Assembly: GCA_025757685.1 (NCBI GenBank)
Contig: CP107220.1
Coordinates: forward strand, 1,385,501 to 1,449,500
Length of the DNA: 64,000 bases
Direction: 5' to 3'
Source of the DNA: Oscillospiraceae bacterium
Lineage (GTDB): Bacteria > Bacillota > Clostridia > Oscillospirales > Acutalibacteraceae
Shown: piece by piece, positions 51,834 through 60,700 of the stretch
Numbering within the stretch: the first letter of the stretch is position 1
Layout of the letters: each line of letters opens with the position of its first letter
Translations under genes and position numbers: made by a program
Notes under the pieces: generated by a model
Seen by the model: only the letters and a program-made list of their open reading frames with translations
Databases searched by the model: none
Told to the model about the DNA's origin: nothing

Positions 51834-53213
51834 TTATCTGTTTTGAATGTAGGCGTCAATGGACTTGGCGGCGATTTTGCCGGCGCCCATGGCCTTAATC
51901 ACGGTGGCGGCACCGGTAACCGTATCGCCCCCGGCGAATACGCCGTCCCGAGAGGTGCAGCCGTTTTCATCTGCCACAATTCCGCCCCGGGCATTTACCT
52001 CCAGCCCACCGGTGGTGGACTTGATCAGCGGGTTGGGGGAAGTACCAATGGCCATAATCACGCAGTCCGCGTCGATCACAAAATCTGAGTCCGGCACCGG
52101 CACCGGGCGGCGTCTGCCGGTGGCGTCCGGCTCGCCCAGCTCCATCCGGATGCACCGCACGCCGGTTACATTGCCGTCGTCGCTGCCCAAAATCTCTACC
52201 GGGTTGGTCAGGGTTTGGAACCGGATTTGCTCCTCCTGGGCGTGCTGCACCTCCTCCTGCCGGGCCGGGATCTCCTCAAAGGAGCGACGGTAGAGCACAG
52301 ACACTTCCTCCGCACCCAGCCGAATGGCGGAGCGAGCCGCATCCATGGCCACATTGCCGCCGCCTACCACGGCCACCTTGCGGGCGTGGTAAATGGGGGT
52401 GGTGCTGCCGGGCTGATACGCTTTCATCAGGTTTACCCGAGTCAGGTACTCATTGGCAGAGTACACTTCTTTCAGGCTCTCGCCGGGAATACCCATAAAC
52501 CGGGGCAAACCGGCACCGGAGCCGATATACACCGCCTCAAAGCCATCATCAAACAGATCGTCAATGCTCATGGAGCGACCGATCACCACATTGGTAACAA
52601 TCTTCACACCCAGCGCCTTTAAGCCGTTTACTTCCAGCTCCACAATCTTCTTGGGCAGTCGGAACTCCGGAATGCCGTACACCAGCACACCGCCGGCAAT
52701 ATGCAGCGCTTCAAACACCGTTACATCATAACCCAACCGGGCCAGATCGCCGGCGCAGGTCAATCCGCTGGGGCCACTGCCGATCACGGCTACTTTGTGC
52801 CCGTTTTGTTCCGGTACGGCGGGCCATACTTTGCAGTGGCTGTTGTGCCAGTCTGCCACAAAGCGCTCCAGACGACCGATGCTCACCGCGTCGCCCTTAA
52901 TGCCCCGCACGCACTTACTCTCGCACTGGCGCTCCTGGGGACACACCCGGCCGCAGACTGCTGGCAGGGAGCTGCTTTCGCTGATGATCTGATAGGCGGC
53001 CTCAAAGTCGCCCTCTGCCACCTTGGCGATAAAATCCGGAATGTGGATCTGCACCGGGCAGCCGGAAATGCAGGGCTTGTGCTTGCAGTGCAGGCAGCGC
53101 AGCGCCTCGTCCATGGCTGTCTGCGCATCATAGCCGGTGGCTACCTCTAAAAAGTTCTTGTTGCGCACCAGTGGCTCCTGGTGCGGCATTTCATTGGCCT
53201 TTAAGGGATTCAT
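51834..53213 (-). CDS. nfnB: NfnB: large subunit of NADH-dependent ferredoxin:NADP oxidoreductase
   Basis: A 459-aa flavoprotein of the GltD/NfnB (SudA) family. Two Cys groups that bind [4Fe-4S] clusters lie at the N-terminus: CLHCKHKPCISGCPV near 39 and CGRVCPQERQCESKC near 89. FAD and NAD(P) sites follow (VAVIGSGPSGLTCAGDLARLG near 146; VAVVGGGNVAMDAARSAIRLGAEE near 284), and VFAGGDTVTGAATVI closes the FAD domain. It overlaps nfnA by 1 nt (TGATG), so NfnAB is the likely complex, bifurcating electrons between NADPH, NAD+ and ferredoxin. Older annotations call it glutamate synthase small subunit; no large subunit is present here. Confidence 0.9.
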   Translation of the reverse strand: MNPLKANEMPHQEPLVRNKNFLEVATGYDAQTAMDEALRCLHCKHKPCISGCPVQIHIPDFIAKVAEGDFEAAYQIISESSSLPAVCGRVCPQERQCESKCVRGIKGDAVSIGRLERFVADWHNSHCKVWPAVPEQNGHKVAVIGSGPSGLTCAGDLARLGYDVTVFEALHIAGGVLVYGIPEFRLPKKIVELEVNGLKALGVKIVTNVVIGRSMSIDDLFDDGFEAVYIGSGAGLPRFMGIPGESLKEVYSANEYLTRVNLMKAYQPGSTTPIYHARKVAVVGGGNVAMDAARSAIRLGAEEVSVLYRRSFEEIPARQEEVQHAQEEQIRFQTLTNPVEILGSDDGNVTGVRCIRMELGEPDATGRRRPVPVPDSDFVIDADCVIMAIGTSPNPLIKSTTGGLEVNARGGIVADENGCTSRDGVFAGGDTVTGAATVIKAMGAGKIAAKSIDAYIQNR

Positions 53214-54049
53214 CAGTCCTGCACCTCCTGTCGCAGCAGGTTGCAGTCCGCTTCCCGCTCAAAGTCTTTATACAGCGCAGCCCGTTCCATAGCCGCGTCA
53301 AAATCCACCAAATGGCCGTCAAACTCCGGCCCGTCCACACAGGCGAACTTGGTCTCACCGCCCACCAGCAGACGGCAGCCGCCGCACATACCGGTGCCGT
53401 CGATCATAATGGGGTTCATAGACACAACGGTGTGGATCCCGTACTTCTCCGTGGTCTTGCACACAAACTTCATCATCACCAGCGGGCCGATGGCAATCAC
53501 CAAATCATATTGCTCACCGCTTTGGATCAGGCTTTCCAGGGCATTGGTCACCAGCCCCTTTTCACCTACGGAGCCGTCGTCGCTCATGAGCACATACCGA
53601 TCGCTGACTTTCTCAAATTCCTGCTGCAAGATCACCAGATCCTTGGTACGGAAGCCCACAATGCTGTGCACCTGGGCGCCGTTCTCGTGCAGCGCCTTGG
53701 CCACCGGGTACGCAATGGCGCAGCCCACGCCGCCGCCAACCACAGCCACCTTGCGGTAGCCGGTAACCTTGGTGGGATTGCCCAGAGGGCCTACAAAGTC
53801 CTGCAAGCTGTCGCCCACCTCCAGCCGTGCCAGCTGCTTGGTGGTAGCGCCCACCAGCTGGAAGATAATGGTCACCGTACCGGCTGTGCGGTTATAGTCC
53901 GCCACCGTCAGGGGGATCCGCTCGCCCCGATCGTCCACCCGCAGGATCACAAACTGACCGGCCTGGGCTTTCTTTGCCACATAAGGCGCCTGAATTTCCA
54001 TACGCACAACAGTCGGGTTCAGCACCTGCTTGGCAACGATTTTATACAT
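53213..54049 (-). CDS. nfnA: NfnA: small subunit of NADH-dependent ferredoxin:NADP oxidoreductase
   Basis: A 278-aa protein related to dihydroorotate dehydrogenase electron-transfer subunits (PyrK) and SudB. It has an FAD domain (RVDDRGERIPLTVADYN near 50), an NAD domain (VAVVGGGVGCAIAYPVA), and a C-terminal [2Fe-2S] Cys region: GTGMCGGCRLLVGG and FACVDGPEFDGH. Upstream AGGTGA and ATG 54049 give the start. It precedes nfnB. NfnAB supplies NADPH and reduced ferredoxin in anaerobes, fitting a fermentative Clostridium-type metabolism. An isolated PyrK is less likely because no pyr gene is adjacent. Confidence 0.9.
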   Translation of the reverse strand: MYKIVAKQVLNPTVVRMEIQAPYVAKKAQAGQFVILRVDDRGERIPLTVADYNRTAGTVTIIFQLVGATTKQLARLEVGDSLQDFVGPLGNPTKVTGYRKVAVVGGGVGCAIAYPVAKALHENGAQVHSIVGFRTKDLVILQQEFEKVSDRYVLMSDDGSVGEKGLVTNALESLIQSGEQYDLVIAIGPLVMMKFVCKTTEKYGIHTVVSMNPIMIDGTGMCGGCRLLVGGETKFACVDGPEFDGHLVDFDAAMERAALYKDFEREADCNLLRQEVQD

Positions 54050-54082
54050 AGAATCACCTACTTGAAATTAGACGTTTTTTAG

Positions 54083-54117
54083 AAAAAACGCCGCATAACC
54101 TGTATGCAGCGTTTTTG
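54083..54117 (-). terminator. Terminator hairpin between the PHP gene and nfnA
   Basis: AACGCTGCATA / TATGCGGCGTT-type stem with a short loop and a T-run (CGTTTTTTC) on the minus strand. It is about 20 nt beyond the PHP stop and 34 nt before nfnA. Confidence 0.75.
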
Positions 54118-54119
54118 AT

Positions 54120-54147
54120 ATTATACCAATTCCCGCTTATAAGTCAA
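54120..54147 (-). promoter_or_regulatory. Probable promoter of nfnAB overlapping the PHP stop
   Basis: TTGACT (complement 54142-54147), 16-nt spacer, perfect TATAAT (complement 54120-54125). The -35 box lies in the last codons of the PHP gene, and the expected start of transcription falls in the terminator hairpin just downstream. Confidence 0.6.
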
Positions 54148-54805
54148 CATTTATCAGCCGGAAATCGGAATTTTTAAGAATTGTTAATAAATCTGCATTA
54201 TTTTGGATGGGTTTTTTGGTGATAATTCCGCCCCTTGCCAAATGCTCCGGGGTGTGAAAATCGGAGCCGGAGACCATCAGCTTGCCGTTCTCTTTGGCCC
54301 ACGCCAGCGCCTGGGCGTTGCGCCGATCGTCCGTCTTGCCGTTATACACCTCTACCCCGTCAATATTCTTCGGATCCGTACGGCGAATACCCACACGGAA
54401 AGGGTGCGCCTGGTAAATGAGAAAGCCGTTTTGCTCGCACAGGGCTTTGATCCTCGGCTCCCACACATTCATCAAATTGCCGGCGTTCTTGATAAACGCC
54501 TCCGTCACGCCGTAGATCAAGTAGTCGTTAGCGGTCCAGTAGTGGCGCAGCTCCATACCCAGCAGCACAGTAAAGCCCTCCGGGGCCGCCGCTTGCATCC
54601 GCCGATAACCGGACAGGTAAAAATCCGCCGCCTTTTGGGGGCACGCCAGCCGGTGAATAGGAAAGGTCATGGGGCTGTAATGGTCCGTAACCACAATGCC
54701 GGTGTACCCGGCCTCCACATACATCTCCACAATCTTTTCCGGCTCCACCCGCCCACAGCGACTAACGGCGCCGGTGTGGCAATGTAGCTCATACTTATAT
54801 TCCAT
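54137..54805 (-). CDS. PHP-domain phosphoesterase
   Basis: A 222-aa PHP-family metal hydrolase. The metal ligands are visible: ELHCHTGAVSRCG near residue 5 (HxH), VVTDHYSPM near 37, GMELRHYW, YQAHPFR and SGSDFHTPEHLARGG near 185. The arrangement is closer to HisK-like or RNase-AM-like PHP proteins than to CpsB phosphotyrosine phosphatases. ATG 54805 has GGGGGAGG upstream; an earlier in-frame Met at 54889 is unlikely. It is on the minus strand, ends in a terminator, and faces away from the teichoic gene at 54940. Substrate unknown. Confidence 0.85.
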   Translation of the reverse strand: MEYKYELHCHTGAVSRCGRVEPEKIVEMYVEAGYTGIVVTDHYSPMTFPIHRLACPQKAADFYLSGYRRMQAAAPEGFTVLLGMELRHYWTANDYLIYGVTEAFIKNAGNLMNVWEPRIKALCEQNGFLIYQAHPFRVGIRRTDPKNIDGVEVYNGKTDDRRNAQALAWAKENGKLMVSGSDFHTPEHLARGGIITKKPIQNNADLLTILKNSDFRLINVDL

Positions 54806-54875
54806 AACCGTGCCTCCCCCTTCATATCTAAAAAATATTATATGCCCTTTTGCCTCTGCCGTCAATCGTGCCGTC

Positions 54876-54904
54876 TTTACAAAAATCAAGGAATATGTTA
54901 TACT
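54876..54904 (+). promoter_or_regulatory. Promoter of the GT2/CDP-glycerol transferase gene
   Basis: TTTACA (54876-54881), 17-nt spacer, TATACT (54899-54904), about 35 nt before the ATG at 54940; AAGGGG precedes that ATG. Confidence 0.75.
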
Positions 54905-54939
54905 TTTTTTAACTATTTTGGTAAGAAAAAGGGGTAAAA

Positions 54940-57657
54940 ATGAATAAAGAGAAGAAAAACGACTTTCTGTTCTCCGTGGTGATACCAGTCTACAAGGTGG
55001 AGGACTATGTAGAGGAGACCATTCAGTCCGTTTTGCAACAGACCATCGGGTTTGAAAAGCATATTCAAATGATCTTAGTCAACGACGGCTCGCCGGACAA
55101 CAGCGGTGCCGTGTGCGAAAAATACCGGGATCTGTATCCGGAAAACATCCTGTATATTGAGCAGGAGAACCGGGGCGTCAGTGCCGCGCGCAACAACGGA
55201 TTGCAATATGCCACCGGGAAATACATCAACTTTTTAGACTCGGACGACAAGTGGGAACCGGATGCGTTTGAACAGATTCTGCACTTTGCCGAGAGCTGTC
55301 CGAAAGCCCGGGTATTCTGCGGCCGTATGCGCTATTTTGAAGCCACCACCGCATTCCACCCACTGGACTACAAATTTGCAGAGAGCCGCTATATCGACCT
55401 GAATGACCCGGAGGAGACCTATGCCCTGCACCTGCACATCACCTCCTCGGTGCTGCGCACGGACTTTGCCAAAGCACTGCAATTTGTGGAGGGCATGACG
55501 CTTGGCGAGGACGCCCTGTACCTAAACAGCCAGATTCTCCGTGCAGGCGGGTATGCCGCCGTGCGAGAGGCGCGGTTGAACTACCGCCGCCGACTGGCCG
55601 GTTCCTCTGCCATTCAAAACAAGGAACAAAGCCAGCGCTTTTACAGCGAGACGGTGGAGAAATTCTACTTTCCGCTGATCGACCTGTCCACAAAATTATA
55701 CGGCAAGGTGGTGCCCTACATTCAGTCCCTGCTGGTGTACGACATTGGCTGGCGGGTGCGCTACGGCCAGCCGGAGATCTTGACCGACGCCCAGTGGCAA
55801 ACCTATTTGGACCAGCTGCGCCAAGCACTGCAACCGGTGGAGGACGCCTGTATTCTCCGCAACCCGGTACACCGCAGCATCTTCCGCAAAGAGGCCATGC
55901 TACGACTCAAGCATGGACAAGAGGACGTTTTGACCGACCTAACCTATAACCCCAAGAACAAAAAGCTGTTCTTAAAGGGTGAAAAGGTAGTCCATATTCA
56001 AAAGAATACCAACAACTGCGAGATCTACAATGTGGAGCACAGGGGCGATCAACTGCTGGTGGAGGGACGGATCCGCAAATGGATCGTAGACGCCCGCTGC
56101 ACCACTAAATTCGTGTTGGCCTTTGCCGGCAAAGAGTACCCGGTGGAGCTGCGCATTTATCCCCACGACTGTGAGGAGACCATGTTCGGTGAGCGCTACC
56201 GGCACTATGAATTCTCTGTGCACATTCCCTTTGACAGCGCCTTTACCCCCGGGCAGACCCGCTGGGTGCGCCCCCGGCTGTACTTTGGAGACAGCAAGTG
56301 CGATGTGGGCACCGGCTACGGCGGGCGGCGGTTCCTAGCCACCAAGCAATGCGACAGCGCCTACCGTATGATTGACGGCTATGTGGTGCTGGCAACCCCC
56401 CAGGGGCTAAAGATTCAAAAGCCCAAGGATGAAAAAGCCACCCACCGTGCACTGGAACGCCGCTATCTGAAGTGGCTGTGGCACAACAAGCAAAAGCACA
56501 TTGTATGGCTGCGGCTGCTGTACTGGTTTTTGGCGTCCCGACGAAAAAAGTCCCTGTGGATCGTCAGCGACCGGGAGGAAGTAGCCGGTGATAACGGCGA
56601 AGCGTTCTTCCGTTTTTTGGCAAACGAACAGCCGGCGGACATTGACTATGCCTTTGTGATCAATAAAGGCAGTCCGGACGACAAGCGCATGGGCCGGTAC
56701 GGGCGGGTGCTGCATTTTGGCACCCTGCGGTATAAACTGGCCTTTTTACTGGCAGATGTGATTCTGTCCTCCCAGGCCAACGACTTTATCCTCAATGCCT
56801 TTACCATTTGGGATAATCGCTATCTGCGGGATCTGATGCACTTTGACTTTGTCTTTTTGCAGCACGGGATCACTATGAACGACCTATCCAACTGGCTGCA
56901 AAAGCGCAATAAAAAAATCGACCTGTTTGTCACCTCTGCTCCGGCGGAGCAAAAATCCATCGTAGAGAGCAATTACGGACTGGAGCCGTCACAAGTGATC
57001 CTTACCGGTCTGCCTCGCTTTGACCGACTGGTCAGTGCCAAGGACCGGCGGCAAAAGCAGGTGCTGCTGATGCCCACCTGGCGCAAGACCGTGCGGGATA
57101 TACTGCAAAGGAACCCGGAGCAGGCAGAGGAGCTACTGGCACAGACCGACTTTTACCGATTCTATAACAGTCTGATCCACCACCCTGCCCTGCTGCAAAA
57201 AATGCGGCAGCTGGGATACAGCGGCAAGTTCCTGCTGCACCCAATGATGCAGGACTACACCGGCTGCTTTACCGGCAACGATGTGTTCCAAATTGCCGCG
57301 CCCACCGATTACCATCAGCTGTTTACAGAAGGTGCGCTGCTGGTCACCGACTATTCCAGCACCTTCTTTGACTTTTGCTACCTGCAAAAGCCGGTGATTT
57401 ACACCCAATTTGATGAAGAGACTTTCTTTGCCGGTCAAATGTACGACCGTGGGTACTTTGATTACCGGCGAGACGGCTTTGGCCCGGTATGTACGGACCT
57501 GGACAGCACCGTGGCCGCCATTTGCGCCGCACTGGACGCAGACTGTGCGTTGCAAGCGCCCTACACCGATCGGGTGGCGCACTTCTATGCCTACCACGAC
57601 GACCAAAACGCCCGGCGTGTTTATGACGCAGTGCGCAGCTACCAAGCCAAAAAATAA
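54940..57657 (+). CDS. Bifunctional GT2 glycosyltransferase / CDP-glycerol glycerophosphotransferase
   Basis: A 905-aa two-enzyme protein. The N-terminal GT2 domain (about 8-230) has FSVVIPVYKVEDYVEETIQSV, VNDGSPDNSG, NRGVSAARNNGL and the DXD-type FLDSDDKW. A middle beta-rich segment (about 370-500) follows. The C-terminal Glyphos_transf domain (about 540-895) has FVFLQHGITMND near 640, LMPTWR, LHPMMQDY and VTDYSSTFFDF near 800, the TagF/TagB catalytic signatures (His, and the DYSS region). It should add a sugar and a glycerol-phosphate (or related alditol-phosphate) to a wall teichoic-acid-like polymer. It is monocistronic, with its own promoter and terminator. Confidence 0.9.
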   Translation: MNKEKKNDFLFSVVIPVYKVEDYVEETIQSVLQQTIGFEKHIQMILVNDGSPDNSGAVCEKYRDLYPENILYIEQENRGVSAARNNGLQYATGKYINFLDSDDKWEPDAFEQILHFAESCPKARVFCGRMRYFEATTAFHPLDYKFAESRYIDLNDPEETYALHLHITSSVLRTDFAKALQFVEGMTLGEDALYLNSQILRAGGYAAVREARLNYRRRLAGSSAIQNKEQSQRFYSETVEKFYFPLIDLSTKLYGKVVPYIQSLLVYDIGWRVRYGQPEILTDAQWQTYLDQLRQALQPVEDACILRNPVHRSIFRKEAMLRLKHGQEDVLTDLTYNPKNKKLFLKGEKVVHIQKNTNNCEIYNVEHRGDQLLVEGRIRKWIVDARCTTKFVLAFAGKEYPVELRIYPHDCEETMFGERYRHYEFSVHIPFDSAFTPGQTRWVRPRLYFGDSKCDVGTGYGGRRFLATKQCDSAYRMIDGYVVLATPQGLKIQKPKDEKATHRALERRYLKWLWHNKQKHIVWLRLLYWFLASRRKKSLWIVSDREEVAGDNGEAFFRFLANEQPADIDYAFVINKGSPDDKRMGRYGRVLHFGTLRYKLAFLLADVILSSQANDFILNAFTIWDNRYLRDLMHFDFVFLQHGITMNDLSNWLQKRNKKIDLFVTSAPAEQKSIVESNYGLEPSQVILTGLPRFDRLVSAKDRRQKQVLLMPTWRKTVRDILQRNPEQAEELLAQTDFYRFYNSLIHHPALLQKMRQLGYSGKFLLHPMMQDYTGCFTGNDVFQIAAPTDYHQLFTEGALLVTDYSSTFFDFCYLQKPVIYTQFDEETFFAGQMYDRGYFDYRRDGFGPVCTDLDSTVAAICAALDADCALQAPYTDRVAHFYAYHDDQNARRVYDAVRSYQAKK

Positions 57658-57668
57658 AGCAAAAAGAA

Positions 57669-57708
57669 AAGACCTGAAAGGGCATACGCCTTTTCAGGTC
57701 TTTTTTGT
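57669..57708. terminator. Bidirectional terminator between two teichoic genes
   Basis: AAAAGACCTGAAAGGG / CCTTTTCAGGTCTTTT stem with a short loop and T-runs in both directions, between the convergent genes at 54940-57657 and 57712-61464. Confidence 0.9.
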
Positions 57709-57711
57709 GTA

Positions 57712-60700
57712 TCAATAGCCGTTGGATTTTAAGAACTGATAAATTCGGCGGCTGTTGTGGTTATCCCGGTAACGGAAATACTGCTTGGCCATTTTGCGGT
57801 ACTTGGGCTTCATCTCAAAGCCCGCTGCCGCGTAGCTGTCCAGGCAGGGCACCAGGTCCTCAACCTGTGTAAACCGGTCGCCGGGCAGTTGGGTGGTCAT
57901 ATCCAAATACGAGCCGTGCACCTGGTTATACAGGTCATAGTCAAACTGGTAATACACCACCGGCTTATTTTGGTACAGCACATCCCAGCACACGCTGGAA
58001 TAGTCTGTCACCAGCAGCTTGCAGCGCATCATCAGTTCATTCAGTGGCTGCTGTCCAAAAGGAATACAGGTGACCCGGGGACTGATCTTGTCCTTAAAAT
58101 TATTCATATACCCGGCAAATTTGGGGTGCAGATAAAACACCAGACGGGTATGATTGCGCCGGAGCATCTCGTCCAGCGCCGGGTCCGTCAACAAAGCGGA
58201 ATAATTTTTGTAGTAATCGCTTTGCAGGAAGGTATCATTATCCACCTCCTCCAGCCAGGAGCGCCAAGTGGGCATCATCAGAATAAACGGATCGTCCGGT
58301 GTGGACTTGTCCTCCAGCACATCCCAGCGAGCAAAGCCGGTAATGGGCACATTCGCCGGCGCATAGCCAAACTCCCGCACCACAATGTCGTGCTCCGGGC
58401 GGGAGCAGGTGACAAAGTAGGTCATGGGGCTGCTGCCCTTTTTGCCAAACAGCTGGTCCACCCGCTTCATTGCCGTTACGCCATGCTGCAAAAACAGCTC
58501 TTTCTTTTTCTTAATTGCACGCCGCACAATACTGGGTTTGGATCGCCACACATACAAATGGGAGGTAGAGTCCGAGGAAATGCAAATGCGCATGGACAGA
58601 GTCAGCAGCATGTGCTTGAGACTCATAAAGGGCACCACCTGGCGGCCGTAACCGGCCACATTCTTGTAGTCCGGCTCCCGAGGGTCCATAATATAATAGA
58701 TATGCCGCCGCTCCTTCTCCGGCAGGTGCTCCATACAGTATTTGAAGAAATAGTAGCTGTTGTCCTGGGCGGTCTTGCAGAACTTCTCATACACCACCCA
58801 GTTCTTTTGCCGCTGCCAAAGAGGACGGAACAACATATACAGTGTATAGGCAGTAATCTCCCGCAGGCGCACCGCCGCCGTGTCGTACTCGCACAAAGGG
58901 CGATAGCAGTAGCACAGCACACCCTTTTTGCCAAAATACGGGAACAAAATATGCCCGCTGCCGGCGTTTGCCTGGCAGTTGGTAAAAAAGAGCTTCCACT
59001 TCAGCCCCGGGTCAGCGCACCGCAACTTGATCCGGTGGGTACAGCCGTACTGCTCCACCTCCAGGCGAATATCCCAGTACACTTCCTTTAAGGGCAACTG
59101 TGCATTTAAGGGTAGGGTCAACTGCACCCGGCAGCCATCTCCCGCCGGTGTGGTGCGGCAGTCCAGGGTGATTTCAATCTTCTCCGTTAAAGAGCGATAA
59201 ATCAGCTTGGCGCCTTGCACCTGCTCGCCGGCAGTATGGCGCAAATGTAGCCGGATATGGCACACATGGCCCTTGCAGGACAACCCGGTAATGGGCGCTG
59301 ACACCGGCATACTCTCCAAGATCACATCCGGCGTACACAGCAGCGCACTGAGATAGCCGGTATTGGGATCCAAATACGGCAGCAGCGCCATGGGGGTGGG
59401 CTGCGGGGTCAAATCCCACTGAGCAAACTGGTCCCGCAGCACCGAATCCACACTGTCGCGCATTCTTTGCAGCTGCACTTCTCCGTACCCGGCAGGCAGA
59501 CCGAATGTATCCACATAGGGATTATAATAGTATCCCTCGCTGTCAAATTGATTGCTTTCCCGCTTGGCGGCAGCGTACTTATCCGCGTCGGTAAACACCA
59601 ACATTTGGGTGCGACCGTCGCCGGTGTTCTCACCTACCAAGCCAAACAGACAGCGCCCCCGGTTATACAGATCCAAGCCCTCGATCACCGATCGCACATC
59701 GTACTGCACGGTAGAGCCACTGTTTGCAGGCAAGTCCGCAAGAGACAGTATTGCCAGCTTGTCACTGAGCAGCGCCGCCTGCCGGGGCACAAAGTCCGCC
59801 GGGCAGGTGTAATCCACCCGGTAGCAGCCGTCCTTGCCGCCGCAGGCAGTCATCCCCGCCGGGCGCAAAGTCGCCGGGTCTGCAGCACAACCTACGGCAA
59901 AACAGCCGTAATCCCGCCGATAGTCCCCGTCCAACTGCAAATTGGGAAAGGTGCGCTGCATATCCCGCCGCCGCACCCGCCGCCGCACCGCGCCCACGCC
60001 CAGGTGGCAGAGCAGATCCTCCGCATAAGTGCGCGGGGTAGTCATGGTGGTAATCACATAAGTAAATTTGTCGTTAAATTCGTCGTGAAGCAAGGGGCTG
60101 ATGTCCCGCTTGAACCACTTGCGCTCCAGCAGCGCCACCGTGTGGTCGTCCGCCAGGCGCGCCAGGGTCTCCAGATCCGGACGACCGTTCAGCGCCCGGG
60201 GATACAGCACCTGCCAGGCTTTCTCTTTGTTCTTGCCGTAGTCGATCACTTCCAGATCGCCGGAGTCGCCGGTAAAGGCCAATTTCAACAGCTTTTCGCT
60301 AATATCCGGGCTGTCGTACTTTAAGAAAGTGCGGGAGTAGTCCGTGTCGCTGTAATCGTCCGCCAGGCATTCGCCGTCCCGCAGACAGCGGCCCAGTTCC
60401 TTGGCCGAGGTGATCTTGCGGAAAGGCAGGTCCTGCACATCCAGGTACATTCCCCTGTCCGCGGTGTATTCCTTGTAGTCGTAGATAAACAGGATAATGG
60501 GCTTCTTGGTTAAGGAAAAGTCAAAGAACACGCTGGAATAATCTGTAATCAGTGCGTCGGCACAATTCAAGAACTCGTAGTTACTCACCTGCCGAGGGAA
60601 GGGGCGGATATGCCGGTACTTGCCCAGCTTGATCGCATCGTGCAAAATGGGGTGAAAGTTGACAAACAGCAGCTGCGCATCGGTCATGCTCTTGTCCAGC

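Noticed and set aside
51834..53213. Annotation as glutamate synthase small subunit (gltD)
   Set aside because: It overlaps nfnA and no glutamate synthase large subunit is present; the pair fits NfnAB better.
53171..54082. Plus-strand open frame across nfnA
   Set aside because: Antisense to a clear NfnA gene; His-rich product without motifs.
54137..54805. PHP protein as a CpsB-type phosphotyrosine phosphatase for the exopolysaccharide kinase
   Set aside because: The metal-site context (HCHTGAVSRCG) differs from CpsB/YwqE, and it is on the opposite strand beyond nfnAB.
57757..59091. Long plus-strand open frame (444 codons) opposite the tandem transferase gene
   Set aside because: Its protein is rich in His, Val and Gln with no known motif and is the antisense of a strongly recognised gene; there is no ribosome site.
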